From: an uncultured Catenibacterium sp. | GTDB lineage: Bacteria > Bacillota_I > Bacilli_A > Erysipelotrichales > Coprobacillaceae | Direction: 5' to 3' | Length of the DNA stretch: 22,157 nt | Assembly (NCBI GenBank): GCA_900540685.1 | Contig: UQGS01000036.1 | Coordinates: 1-22,157, forward strand | Shown: in pieces, positions 5,608 to 13,899 of the stretch | Position numbering within the stretch: position 1 is the first letter of the stretch | How the letters are laid out: the number at the start of each line of letters is the position of its first letter | Notes under the pieces: generated by a model | What the model saw: only the letters and a program-made list of their open reading frames with translations | Database searches by the model: none | What the model was told of the DNA's origin: nothing | Program-made: the position numbers and the translations under genes

Positions 5608-5943
5608 ATGCAAAGATTCACATTTGATGATGAAGATGACTCTATTAAAGACACTAGGAGAGAGAATTCTATTCAGCAGGAAGAAAAAGAACCTGAAGTT
5701 AAAAAAGTTGTTAAGACAAAAGTGAAACATAAGAGATCACATTCTTTACCTAAACGTACTAAGACTAAGGTAAAGTATAAAGAGAAATCACATCCTGTGA
5801 TGACTTTTATTAAGACTTTTGTGTTATTAGTATTACTTGTGATTATATTAGTAGCACTTGCATTTGGTGTACGTTTTTATTTAGATAACCCAGAAACAGT
5901 AAAACAGTGGTTCTGGCAAGGTTATCGTTATTTATTTAGATAG
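5608..5943 (+). CDS. Small basic single-span membrane protein, unrecognised
   Basis: A 111-residue protein in three parts. An acidic N-terminus (FDDEDDS) is followed by a strongly basic stretch (residues 31-62) holding a repeat, KTKVKHKRSHSLP then KTKVKYKEKSHP. One membrane helix lies at about 66-89, and a short outside tail rich in aromatic residues (WFWQGYRYLFR) follows. The positive-inside rule puts the N-terminal part in the cytoplasm, where the lysine-rich repeat could touch nucleic acid or phospholipid. I recognise no family. AGAGAGGTGA precedes the ATG and the promoter is near-perfect, so it is a real gene. It is monocistronic and convergent with the HEAT-methyltransferase gene. Confidence 0.75.
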   Translation: MQRFTFDDEDDSIKDTRRENSIQQEEKEPEVKKVVKTKVKHKRSHSLPKRTKTKVKYKEKSHPVMTFIKTFVLLVLLVIILVALAFGVRFYLDNPETVKQWFWQGYRYLFR

Positions 5944-5969
5944 AAAAAGAGGTCCTGATTGGACCTCTA
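5944..5969. terminator. Bidirectional terminator between convergent genes
   Basis: Stem AGAGGTCC/GGACCTCT with loop TGATT. T-rich on the plus side, and five A on the left give a T5 tract for the minus strand. It overlaps the stop codon of the leftward methyltransferase gene. Confidence 0.85.
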
Positions 5970-7427
5970 TTTGTTTACCTGAATGATGAAGAAATAAGCC
6001 ATTGTCTTACCTCTAGGTACATCATAATGTTCTATGAGTGTGAGATAATCTGAATTTAGTCTTAAATTCTTCTCTACAAGAGATATTTCAGTTGTATAGA
6101 TAAATACATACCCTTCTGGTAAAACGTGTCTGTGGATACGTTTAAAGAAGTTATCGTAAAGATTCTTTAAAGCACGTGTATCTTTCATCTGTGCATAGGT
6201 AGGCATATCAGTAAAGATTTCATCAAACATTTCATTATTTACAAAACGATTGGCATCCTTATTTACAAAGTGAATAGCCTGATTAGCTGCAATCGCATTC
6301 TTCTTAGCTGCTTCTAAGCCTTCTCCATAAATATCTAATCCCATCGCAAACTTAACTGGTTTAGCCATACATCTTTCAATAAGTGTAACACCGCTGCCAC
6401 AGAATGGATCTAATACACGAGAATGCATACCCATATATGGTTTAGCTACTTCCATAAGTGTTGCTGCTACATAAGGCTGCATTGAGTTAGAAATAATTTC
6501 ACGTCTATAATTAAAGCGTGGGTTTTCTAATGAACTTAACTTTAAATATACATTCACTGTTCCTGGCTTTAATTCTCTAATAAGTATTTCAATATCATAA
6601 TCAGATGTTACATTCTGCAAGTGTGAAGGCATTTCTTCAATTAATTCTTTAACTATATCATTGATGACAGCTGATTTCTTTTCTCTCATTTGATCAACCA
6701 AACGATAATAGAAACATCCTTCTGCATCATATAAACGATGTAGTACGTCTACCAAGTTACTTTGCGCAATACGTTTACCAATTAAATGTCCATCCTGAGC
6801 AAGTCCTGAACAGCCTGATAATGGGAAAATCATTTCTCTATAATTACGTAAGCCTAGAAGGTCATAAATAGCCTTTGTACGCACTAAAACGCCCTGTCCT
6901 ACTGGTTTATAACGTAAATGCTTAACCTGTTCAAAGAGTGTATATTGATAATAAGGAAGTGTTGTAAGAATAACATCGACTTCTTTATGCAATAAACGGA
7001 TTGATTTCTTCTTATGATAAGAATAAGAACGAATCATCGGATTTAATACCTTTAATTGTGCTTTGATATGCTTGCTGTCTACTACTTCTGAGTTCATGAG
7101 TTCATTCTGGATTTCCTGTAATTCCTTAATATAAGGCTTACAATCATAATGACTCATACCTTTTAAATAAGCATCTTTTACAAAATCTTTTTCTTCATTC
7201 TTATAAGCATCTAAAAGAACAGAAGCCATCATAGAATTTTTAGTATATCCAAGTAGTAATGCCGCATTTTTTCTTACTTTAGGATCTTCATGAGATAAAC
7301 AATCACATAATTTTTCTACAATAGGTCCATCTAATGTATCGGCAGCTGTCATTGACCCTTTTAATTTTATTAGATTTTGACGCAGATCAATGTCTGCGAG
7401 AATATTCTTTACAACATTTTTTTCCAT
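5967..7427 (-). CDS. HEAT-repeat/THUMP RNA methyltransferase-like protein
   Basis: A 486-residue protein with three parts. Residues about 25-105 look like HEAT-type helical repeats (DPKVRKNAALLLGYTKNSMM). A middle part of about 130-280 is consistent with a THUMP RNA-binding region, ending before FNYRREIISNSMQPYVAATL. A C-terminal SAM-dependent methyltransferase domain follows, with motif I VLDPFCGSGVTLIER near 335 and motif IV TDMPTY near 404. The layout points to the Trm14/RlmL-like N2-guanine methyltransferases acting on tRNA or rRNA. The usual NPPY/DPPY motif is DMPTY here, so activity is uncertain. The ATG at 7427 is chosen because GAGGTG lies seven bases upstream; an in-frame GTG at 7436 overlaps that site. 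An extended -10 box drives it alone. Confidence 0.75.
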   Translation of the reverse strand: MEKNVVKNILADIDLRQNLIKLKGSMTAADTLDGPIVEKLCDCLSHEDPKVRKNAALLLGYTKNSMMASVLLDAYKNEEKDFVKDAYLKGMSHYDCKPYIKELQEIQNELMNSEVVDSKHIKAQLKVLNPMIRSYSYHKKKSIRLLHKEVDVILTTLPYYQYTLFEQVKHLRYKPVGQGVLVRTKAIYDLLGLRNYREMIFPLSGCSGLAQDGHLIGKRIAQSNLVDVLHRLYDAEGCFYYRLVDQMREKKSAVINDIVKELIEEMPSHLQNVTSDYDIEILIRELKPGTVNVYLKLSSLENPRFNYRREIISNSMQPYVAATLMEVAKPYMGMHSRVLDPFCGSGVTLIERCMAKPVKFAMGLDIYGEGLEAAKKNAIAANQAIHFVNKDANRFVNNEMFDEIFTDMPTYAQMKDTRALKNLYDNFFKRIHRHVLPEGYVFIYTTEISLVEKNLRLNSDYLTLIEHYDVPRGKTMAYFFIIQVNK

Positions 7428-7451
7428 ATAAAACACCTCATAATCATATCC

Positions 7452-7460
7452 ATTATATCA
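7452..7460 (-). promoter_or_regulatory. Extended -10 promoter element
   Basis: TGATATAAT on the minus strand, a TGN-TATAAT extended -10, about 25 bases before the methyltransferase start. No convincing -35 box. Confidence 0.5.
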
Positions 7461-7481
7461 AATTTATCCCTTTGTTACTAT

Positions 7482-7510
7482 AAAAAAAGTGTCCTAGAAG
7501 ACACCTTTTT
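7482..7510 (-). terminator. Terminator of the suf operon
   Basis: GTGTC/GACAC stem with loop CTAGAA, flanked by A-rich and T-rich runs; the minus strand ends in T7. It overlaps the last codons of the cyclo-ligase gene. Confidence 0.7.
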
Positions 7511-8027
7511 GTGTGATTATGTGATTAAGTGGTACATCAAGCAAGTGAGGGTGGGTATTTTCTACTTCCTGAAAATCAAAAGCTAAACCAATTGTGATAG
7601 CATCTGTCTTTTTTAAACAGCGATCATAAAACCCTCTGCCATAACCTATACGATTATGATTCTTATCAAACATAAGCAACGGCACTACAATCACATCTAA
7701 ATCCTTAACATCCATATGTTCATCTGTCATAGGCTCTAAGATATGAAAAGCACCTTCCTTTAAATCATCCATGCTATGTATTCTCTGGAAATCCAGTTTA
7801 TCTCCTACACATTTTGGTACATAGATTTCCTTCTCTAATATATACTTCTTAATCAAATGAAGTGTATCTACTTCATGACGATAGGACATATAAAAACCAA
7901 TTCTTTTCGCATTCTTAAATGCAGGCATTTCTTCTAGATAAGAGGCAATCTCTTTTGAATAAGAAAGAAACGTCTCTTCTTCTAAAGCGAGACGTTTCTT
8001 AATCATCTGTTTTCTATCCAATGGCAT
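7494..8027 (-). CDS. 5-formyltetrahydrofolate cyclo-ligase
   Basis: Converts 5-formyl-THF to 5,10-methenyl-THF with ATP, returning a stored or inhibitory folate to one-carbon metabolism; cytosolic. The 177-residue product has the family signature GYGRGFYDR, preceded by VVPLLMFDKNHNRI, and a basic N-terminus (MPLDRKQMIKKRLALEEE) typical of the family. I chose the ATG at 8027, which overlaps the last 14 bases of sufB; a TTG at 8042 would add five residues. The overlap makes it the last gene of the suf transcript. No direct biochemical link to iron-sulfur assembly is known to me, so the coupling is probably economy or shared expression. Also named MTHFS, YgfA or Fau in other bacteria. Confidence 0.92.
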   Translation of the reverse strand: MPLDRKQMIKKRLALEEETFLSYSKEIASYLEEMPAFKNAKRIGFYMSYRHEVDTLHLIKKYILEKEIYVPKCVGDKLDFQRIHSMDDLKEGAFHILEPMTDEHMDVKDLDVIVVPLLMFDKNHNRIGYGRGFYDRCLKKTDAITIGLAFDFQEVENTHPHLLDVPLNHIITQKGVF

Positions 8028-9420
8028 CTTCTGACATATCAAGCTTAATAAGCTGATTTAATTCAACAGCATATTCCATAGGTAATTCTCTGCTGAATGG
8101 TTCAATGAAGCCCATGACAATCATCTCTGTTGCCTGTGCTTTAGTGAGACCTCTGCTCATTAAGTAGAAGAGCTGATCTTCTGATACTTTAGATACAGTG
8201 GCTTCATGTTCAATAATAGAATCATTATTGGCCATGATATTTGTAGGAACTGTATCACTTGTAGAAATCTTATCTAGAATTAATGTGTCACATTCTACCT
8301 TGCTCTTACAGTCATAAGCATTCTTGTTATGGCGGACAAGTCCTCTATAGTTTGTCTTACCACCATTTCTTGCAATAGATTTAGAAATGATTTGACTTGA
8401 TGTATGAGGTGCTGCATGAATCATCTTAGCGCCTGAATCAATGATCTGACCTTTATCCCCTACTGCAATAGTAATAACTGTACCCTTAGCTCTTTCACCT
8501 GCAAGAACACAACAAGGATATTTCATAGTCACAAGTGAACCGATGTTGCCATCCACCCATTCCATTGATCCACCTTCCATAACTTTAGCACGCTGTGTAA
8601 CTAAGTTATAAATATTCTTAGACCAGTTCTGGATTGTTGTATAACGACAATGGGCATTCTTACCAACAATAATTTCCACAACACCTGCATGAAGTGAATC
8701 TTTAGAATAAGAAGGTGCTGTACATCCTTCTACATAATGGATATCTGATCCTTCATCTACAATAATCAAAGTTCTTTCAAACTGTGCCATACGTTCAGAA
8801 TTGATTCTAAAATATGACTGTAATGGCTTATCTAATTTAGTATGAGGTGGGACATAAATAAATGATCCACCTGACCAGACAGCCCCATTTAATGCAGAAA
8901 ACTTGTTATCATAATATGGAATAACAGTATCAAAATACTTCTTGAAGATTTCTGGATATTGTTTTAATCCAGAATCAATATCTAAGAAGATAACACCCTT
9001 CTCTTTAACTTCTTCAAGCATATTATGATAAACAACTTCAGATTCATATTGGGCACTTGCCCCTGCTAAGAACTTCTGTTCTGCTTCTGGAATACCTAAA
9101 CGATCAAATGTATTCTTGATTGTTTCTGGTACTTCTTCCCACTTATCGGTTTTTGTATCTGATGGACGATTATAGTATGTATAATCATCAAAATCCATCT
9201 TAGATAAATCAACACCCCATTTAGGCATTGGCATCTTTAAGAACTGTTTTAATGACTTAATACGATATTCAGTCATCCATTCTGGTTCTTCTTTAATGGC
9301 TGATATTTCTCTAACGATATCTTCATTTAACCCTTTAGGTGTCTTGAAGACAGATACATCCTCATCAGGATGATCTTCTATCACTTCAGCTTGTGGAATA
9401 TTAAGATTCTCAATAGCCAT
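8014..9420 (-). CDS. sufB: SufB, Fe-S cluster scaffold subunit
   Basis: The main scaffold of the SufBCD complex, where sulfur and iron are assembled into [4Fe-4S] clusters before transfer. The product is 468 residues, the usual size. Its C-terminal beta-helix part carries the conserved block AKMIHAAPHTSSQIISKSIA, the VECDTLILDKIST segment with the Cys used in sulfur transfer in studied SufB proteins, IEHEATVSKVSEDQLFYL, and the closing helix SRGLTKAQATEMIVMGFIEP. The ATG at 9420 is preceded by GAGGAA and starts two bases after the sufU stop; extending to 9480 would run back into sufU without a ribosome site. Fifth gene of sufCDSUB, with the cyclo-ligase gene overlapping its end. Confidence 0.97.
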   Translation of the reverse strand: MAIENLNIPQAEVIEDHPDEDVSVFKTPKGLNEDIVREISAIKEEPEWMTEYRIKSLKQFLKMPMPKWGVDLSKMDFDDYTYYNRPSDTKTDKWEEVPETIKNTFDRLGIPEAEQKFLAGASAQYESEVVYHNMLEEVKEKGVIFLDIDSGLKQYPEIFKKYFDTVIPYYDNKFSALNGAVWSGGSFIYVPPHTKLDKPLQSYFRINSERMAQFERTLIIVDEGSDIHYVEGCTAPSYSKDSLHAGVVEIIVGKNAHCRYTTIQNWSKNIYNLVTQRAKVMEGGSMEWVDGNIGSLVTMKYPCCVLAGERAKGTVITIAVGDKGQIIDSGAKMIHAAPHTSSQIISKSIARNGGKTNYRGLVRHNKNAYDCKSKVECDTLILDKISTSDTVPTNIMANNDSIIEHEATVSKVSEDQLFYLMSRGLTKAQATEMIVMGFIEPFSRELPMEYAVELNQLIKLDMSEDAIG

Positions 9421-9422
9421 CT

Positions 9423-9860
9423 CTATTCCTCGCTTCCTTCTAATAATTTTAAGAATCCAGTCCAGCCTAGAGTCGCACACTTAATACGATTGGCCTGCTT
9501 ATGCGTATTCTTAAACGCAATGGCTTCTTCAAGAAGTTCTGGATCATATTCTTTTTCATAAATCATATGCATATAGTTATCTACAATATGCGCTGCTTCT
9601 TCTTTTGTCTTCCCTTTCACAAGTTCAGTCATGATAGAAGTAGATGCTGTACAGATGGCACATGCTTCACCATCAAAACGTACATCTTCTACTACATCAC
9701 CATTAAACTTAGCCTGGACATCAATATCATCAATACATGTACTTGAATCCATATTGACTTTCTGATATGAATCATCATCTACAAGTCCATGGTTTCTAGG
9801 ATTCTGATAATGGTCCATAATAATTTCTCTCATGATCATTGGATCATCCAAAGAATGCAT
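9423..9860 (-). CDS. sufU: SufU, zinc-dependent sulfur transfer protein
   Basis: In Firmicutes SufU is the Zn-bound partner that accepts persulfide sulfur from SufS and passes it towards SufBCD. The start at 9860 gives 145 residues, matching the family; AAGGAG lies about 12 bases upstream. The first codons overlap sufS by 17 bases. The helix REIIMDHYQNPRNHG is typical of the N-terminus. Metal and transfer ligands are visible: Cys with Asp in STCIDDID, the Cys pair in DGEACAICTAS, and Cys in RIKCATLGW. The GEACAIC segment differs from the more common GxGCxIS, adding a cysteine two residues after the ligand. A longer frame reaches 9941 but lies inside sufS. Confidence 0.93.
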   Translation of the reverse strand: MHSLDDPMIMREIIMDHYQNPRNHGLVDDDSYQKVNMDSSTCIDDIDVQAKFNGDVVEDVRFDGEACAICTASTSIMTELVKGKTKEEAAHIVDNYMHMIYEKEYDPELLEEAIAFKNTHKQANRIKCATLGWTGFLKLLEGSEE

Positions 9861-11076
9861 CAAGGAAATCATCTCCTTTCTTACAAGCTTCAATAAACTG
9901 ATCAATTTCTTCTTCAGTGTTATAGAAATAGAAAGAGACACGACAAGTTGTTCTTACTTTTAAGAACTCGTCTAAAATCTTTGCGCAATGTTCACCTGCT
10001 CTTACTGCAATACCATAAGTATTAAATAGGCTGGCTGCATCCTGTGCAAATACATCTTTAATATTAAAGGCAATAGCCCCTTCTGATGTTGGATTATATA
10101 CAGTGACATTATCTAACTGAGACATCTTCTCAATCGCATAATGACGTAATTCTAATTCTCTTTGACGGATATTCTCCATACCGATGCTCTGTAAGTATTT
10201 AACAGCTGCACCTAAGCCGATCACACCTTCAATATGAGGTGTACCTGCTTCAAATTTATATGGTGGTTCCTTGAGTGTGACAAGTCCACAGCTGTTATAG
10301 CGTGAATTAGATCCTCCGCCAAAACGTGTAGGTTTTGTTTCTTCTAATAACTCATATTTACCATAAAGAACACCAACACCTGTAGGACCACACATCTTAT
10401 GACCTGAGAAAGCTAAGAAGTCCACATCATCACGTACAACATCTGTGACAATATGAGGAACACTCTGTGCCCCATCCGCTACTACAATAATACCCTTAGA
10501 ATGAGCATATTCTGTAATTTCTTTGATAGGTACTTCATAACCTAATACATTTGTCACAATGGCGAGTGAAATAATCTTTGTATTGTCTGTTACAGCCTTC
10601 TTGACATTTTCCAATGTCATACGACCTTCTTCATCAAGTTCAATATATTTCACAACAGCACCTGTTTCTTCTGCTACATCAAACCAAGGTAATGTATTAG
10701 AGGCATGTTCTGCCACATTCAAAAGGATTTCATCCCCTGCTTTTAAATGTGTCTTAGCATAACCATTCGCAATTAAGTTAAGTGAATCTGTTGCACCACT
10801 TGTAAATACAACTTCTTCTTTTCTTTTTGCATGAATAAAATGCTGAATCGTTTCTCTGGCTTCTTCATAAGCGACATCCACCTGATGAGATAAATCATAA
10901 TCTCCACGATGGGCATTTCCTGAATAGCTAGATAAATATTCACATACTGCATCAATCACACATTGAGGCTTTAATGTAGTTGCACCATTATCAAAGTAAA
11001 TCAGTGGCTTGCCATGCATGAGTGTCTTTCCATCCAACATTGGAAAGTCTTTTCTTGTATCCTTACAATTCGCCAT
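9844..11076 (-). CDS. sufS: SufS, cysteine desulfurase
   Basis: A PLP enzyme that removes sulfur from L-cysteine as an enzyme-bound persulfide and hands it to SufU. At 410 residues it is the normal length for a type II desulfurase. Visible residues include His124 (AEHASN, stacking on PLP), Asp201 (VVADGAQSVPH), the PLP lysine Lys227 (FSGHKMCGPTG) and the catalytic Cys364 in RAGEHCAK. FGGGSNSR and the substrate-site TTCRVSFYFYNTEEEID are also conserved. ATG begins two bases after the sufD stop, and sufU overlaps its 3' end. The tail (GDDFLDAFFG) is acidic and aromatic. Confidence 0.97.
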   Translation of the reverse strand: MANCKDTRKDFPMLDGKTLMHGKPLIYFDNGATTLKPQCVIDAVCEYLSSYSGNAHRGDYDLSHQVDVAYEEARETIQHFIHAKRKEEVVFTSGATDSLNLIANGYAKTHLKAGDEILLNVAEHASNTLPWFDVAEETGAVVKYIELDEEGRMTLENVKKAVTDNTKIISLAIVTNVLGYEVPIKEITEYAHSKGIIVVADGAQSVPHIVTDVVRDDVDFLAFSGHKMCGPTGVGVLYGKYELLEETKPTRFGGGSNSRYNSCGLVTLKEPPYKFEAGTPHIEGVIGLGAAVKYLQSIGMENIRQRELELRHYAIEKMSQLDNVTVYNPTSEGAIAFNIKDVFAQDAASLFNTYGIAVRAGEHCAKILDEFLKVRTTCRVSFYFYNTEEEIDQFIEACKKGDDFLDAFFG

Positions 11077-11078
11077 AA

Positions 11079-11960
11079 CTAAGCACCTACCTTTGATAAC
11101 GCCAACTCAAAACGTTCCTTAATCATCTTGTTATCTACAACCTCTACAACTGGCATGAGGTAACCATAAGTGATCAACTGCATAGCCTGACGTTTAGTTA
11201 AGCCACGAGACTGTAAATAATAAAGATGTTCTTCATCCATCTTCCCTACACCAGCAGCATGAGAAGCCTGGACATCATATTCATCAATATATAAGAATGG
11301 ATTTGCGCTCGCATAACATTTTGGATCAAAGACAATGATCTTATTTGTCTGATGAGATGCTGAACCATTCTGACCATTAGTAATTGTACCAATACCATCG
11401 ATTACTAGATGTGCTTCATCTTTGGCTACACCATAGTTATCCATAATACCAGTAGTATGAGGTGCATTATGTTTAATATGCACCTTATAATGTTTCTTTT
11501 CTTTATCCTTTGATAAAGCCGCCATTCTTAATCTGACATCTGCGCCTTCACCATCTAATTCAAATGTATAAGAGGCTTCAATAGAAGCATCAGATAATTC
11601 AGAATAGCCAAGCTGAAGCATACTATCATGAGAAGAATGCCCTTCATCAAGATAAGTATTTTTTCCTGTTCCTTCATTTTCATTAAAGAAATTAACATGT
11701 GAATAAGCACCGTTAGTAAATGTACGATTTAATACACCGTTTTCTTCAACATGTCTTGTTTCAATCACTTCTGCATGAACATTGTCTTCAAATACATAAT
11801 GTAGTGACATTTCATTCTTTACATCTACCACTACATGAAGCTGAATGGGTTCTCCATACTTGAATGTGATTGTTGTATCATTCACAACAACTTCTTTAGG
11901 AAGATTATCTTCTGTTACCTTCCCATCTATAAAATGAATATAGTGTTCAAAACTATACAT
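11079..11960 (-). CDS. sufD: SufD, Fe-S scaffold subunit (short form)
   Basis: SufB paralogue that pairs with it and SufC in the cluster-assembly complex. At 293 residues it is clearly shorter than the roughly 400-440 residues of well-studied SufD proteins; the N-terminal helical domain is reduced and the beta-helix core is kept. The conserved C-terminal block is complete: LYIDEYDVQASHAAGVGKMD, then EEHLYYLQSRGLTKRQAMQL and ITYGYL, with the functionally important His in ASHAAG. The ATG lies inside the end of sufC (8-nt overlap), so translation is probably coupled. A short SufD may be common in this bacterial group; that is my impression, not checked. Confidence 0.92.
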   Translation of the reverse strand: MYSFEHYIHFIDGKVTEDNLPKEVVVNDTTITFKYGEPIQLHVVVDVKNEMSLHYVFEDNVHAEVIETRHVEENGVLNRTFTNGAYSHVNFFNENEGTGKNTYLDEGHSSHDSMLQLGYSELSDASIEASYTFELDGEGADVRLRMAALSKDKEKKHYKVHIKHNAPHTTGIMDNYGVAKDEAHLVIDGIGTITNGQNGSASHQTNKIIVFDPKCYASANPFLYIDEYDVQASHAAGVGKMDEEHLYYLQSRGLTKRQAMQLITYGYLMPVVEVVDNKMIKERFELALSKVGA

Positions 11961-12774
11961 TGCTTGTCACCTTATGACCACATACCCCGATAGAAACAAC
12001 GTCTTCGTCTTCTTTTTCGAGTTCAATGCCTAATTCTTTCTTTACCCATTCATATCCTTCATTGTTGATCTTTTCAATTAGTTCAAAGCCACCTTCTACT
12101 ACAATGTTTCCATCTACTAATACATGTACATGTGTAGGCTTCACTAATTCATATAATCTTTCATAATGAGATACCATAACTAAACCGAAGTCTTCATTCT
12201 TTTCTCTCATTTCATTGATATTATCAGCGACAATACGTAATGCATCGACATCTAGACCTGAATCAATTTCATCTAATAATGCGAATTTAGGTTCTAGTAA
12301 TTTCATCTGAAGAATTTCATTACGTTTCTTTTCTCCACCTGAGAATCCTTCATTTAAATAACGATGTGCTAGATTACCATCCATTTCTAAGTCTTCTGTT
12401 GCATGATCCATTGCCTTAATGAACTGATATAAACTTAATGGTTTTTCTCTTCTTGCATTCATTGCAGAACGCAAGAAATCAGAGTTTGTGACACCTGGAA
12501 TTTCCTGTGGATACTGCATTCCTAAAAATAATCCTTTACGGCTTCTTTCATCTACACTCATAGAAAGAACATCTTCACCATCTAATGTGATTGTTCCCTG
12601 AGTGACTTTATATTTAGGATGACCCATGATTGTACCTAATAATGTAGACTTCCCATTTCCATTAGGACCCATCAATGCATGTGTTTCTCCTGTATTAATT
12701 GTTAGATTAATTCCCTTCAAAATCTCCTTATCACCAATGGCTACATGAAGATCTTTTATACTCAAAACTGACAT
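11953..12774 (-). CDS. sufC: SufC, Fe-S assembly ATPase
   Basis: ABC-type ATPase that binds SufB and SufD and drives conformational change during cluster assembly; not a transporter. Walker A GPNGNGKST (36-44), the signature FSGGEKKR (144-151), Walker B FALLDE (164-169), the D-loop SGLD, and the H-loop His in VSHYER are all present. The 273-residue product has an acidic tail (ELEKEDEDVVSIGVCGHK) longer than usual, which carries one cysteine. GAGGTGA lies nine bases before the ATG. First gene of the leftward sufCDSUB operon, driven by a TTGAGG-17-TATAAT promoter. Confidence 0.97.
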   Translation of the reverse strand: MSVLSIKDLHVAIGDKEILKGINLTINTGETHALMGPNGNGKSTLLGTIMGHPKYKVTQGTITLDGEDVLSMSVDERSRKGLFLGMQYPQEIPGVTNSDFLRSAMNARREKPLSLYQFIKAMDHATEDLEMDGNLAHRYLNEGFSGGEKKRNEILQMKLLEPKFALLDEIDSGLDVDALRIVADNINEMREKNEDFGLVMVSHYERLYELVKPTHVHVLVDGNIVVEGGFELIEKINNEGYEWVKKELGIELEKEDEDVVSIGVCGHKVTSNV

Positions 12775-12795
12775 CTTTTTTTCACCTCGAGAATC

Positions 12796-12824
12796 ATTAT
12801 AAAAGATTACTCAACCAACCTCAA
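12796..12824 (-). promoter_or_regulatory. Promoter of the suf operon
   Basis: On the minus strand TTGAGG (12824-12819), 17-bp spacer and TATAAT (12801-12796), about 22 bases before sufC. It lies in a 153-bp divergent intergenic region shared with the foldase gene pair. Confidence 0.75.
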
Positions 12825-12873
12825 ATAATATGATAAAGAATTATGTCTTTTTATGTGAAACAAGGGTAATTAT

Positions 12874-12901
12874 TTGAAAAAAATGAGTGAGCATGTATAA
12901 T
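12874..12901 (+). promoter_or_regulatory. Promoter of the foldase pair
   Basis: TTGAAA, 16-bp spacer and TATAAT, followed by AAGGAGGG and the ATG at 12928, giving a leader of about 20 nt. Confidence 0.75.
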
Positions 12902-12927
12902 ATATATGTTACGCAAGGAGGGTACGT

Positions 12928-13893
12928 ATGAAAGCCAAGAAAATAGCGGCGCTATGTTTAGCGAGTGTTTTACTACTAAGTGGCTGCGGTGGTAAGACAG
13001 TAGATGGAAAGAGCGTAGTTGCTTCCACAAGTGAAGGCAATGTCTATGCGGATGATGTTTATGATACATTAATGTCTACAAATTCAGGTAAGTCAGCTGC
13101 ATTCCAGTATGCTTTAGATCAGCTTATTAATAAACAATATCCTGTGACAAGTGATATGAAGGATAATGCAAGTGATATGCTTGATAGTATTAAGAATTCT
13201 TATAAGAGCAAGTATGGTGAGAACTCTTATGAAAAGCAGTTCAAGAGTGATTTAAAGAGTGCTGGTTATACAAGTGAAAGCAATTATAAGAAGAAACTTA
13301 TCTATTCTTTACAGTATGCTGAATTAGTGAAGCATTATGTAAAGACACATTATGATACTGTATTTGATGATTATTACAAGGTTGCCACACCACGTATGGT
13401 TTCTATGATCAAGATTTCTGTATCTGATACTTCTAGTCCTACTGATTCAGAAAAAGAAAAACTACAGGAAGTACAGGATCTATTAAAAGATGGTAAAGGC
13501 TTTGGTGCTGTTGCCAAGAGCTATTCAGATGATTCAGATACTAAGAGTGCTAAGGGTTCTTTAGGTATTGTAGATACAACAAGTAATCTTACAAATACTT
13601 ATGGAAGTGCTGTGAATGAAGCAGCATTCTCTTTAACTGAAGGACAGACTTCTGATGTAATAACAGGGACTGATGGTTATTATATCTTAAAGTGTACTTC
13701 TACTAGCAAAGAGAAGATCAAGAAGAAATTAAAGAATGTGACTATCCAGTCTCCATTACTTACTTATGATGATTACATCATCTATCTCGCATTCCAGACT
13801 TATGATATTGAGTATAAGGATGCAAAGGTTAAAAAAGCAGTGAAGGAAGCAATCAAAGAAGGCTTAAAGACAAGAGCTGCAGAAAGGAAGTAA
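12928..13893 (+). CDS. PrsA-like lipoprotein with parvulin domain
   Basis: An extracytoplasmic foldase that should help secreted proteins fold after Sec export and isomerise peptidyl-prolyl bonds. The signal ends in the lipobox LSGC (Cys20), so it is anchored to the outer membrane face. Residues 36-150 are a helical, lysine-rich chaperone-like part. Residues about 155-258 form a parvulin (PpiC) domain: MVSMIKISV, then LLKDGKGFGAVAKSYSDDSD, KGSLGIV, EAAFSLTEGQTSDVITGTDG and YYILKC. The total of 321 residues is close to other PrsA proteins. A second, related gene follows after six bases, so the two probably work together. Its secreted clients are not identifiable here. Confidence 0.88.
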   Translation: MKAKKIAALCLASVLLLSGCGGKTVDGKSVVASTSEGNVYADDVYDTLMSTNSGKSAAFQYALDQLINKQYPVTSDMKDNASDMLDSIKNSYKSKYGENSYEKQFKSDLKSAGYTSESNYKKKLIYSLQYAELVKHYVKTHYDTVFDDYYKVATPRMVSMIKISVSDTSSPTDSEKEKLQEVQDLLKDGKGFGAVAKSYSDDSDTKSAKGSLGIVDTTSNLTNTYGSAVNEAAFSLTEGQTSDVITGTDGYYILKCTSTSKEKIKKKLKNVTIQSPLLTYDDYIIYLAFQTYDIEYKDAKVKKAVKEAIKEGLKTRAAERK

Positions 13894-13899
13894 GAGATC

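Noticed and set aside
7377..7586. Open frame of 69 codons on the plus strand
   Set aside because: It lies over the methyltransferase start, its promoter and the suf terminator, lacks a ribosome site, and has no family resemblance.
9370..9746. Plus-strand open frames over sufB and sufU
   Set aside because: Antisense shadows of well-conserved genes; composition is low-complexity and no ribosome sites are present.
10559..10955. Short open frames within sufS on both strands
   Set aside because: Other-frame readings of a gene whose active-site motifs are intact.
12851..13069. Minus-strand frame of 72 codons across the divergent promoter region and the PrsA start
   Set aside because: Histidine-rich antisense artefact overlapping the promoter and lipoprotein signal of a clear gene.
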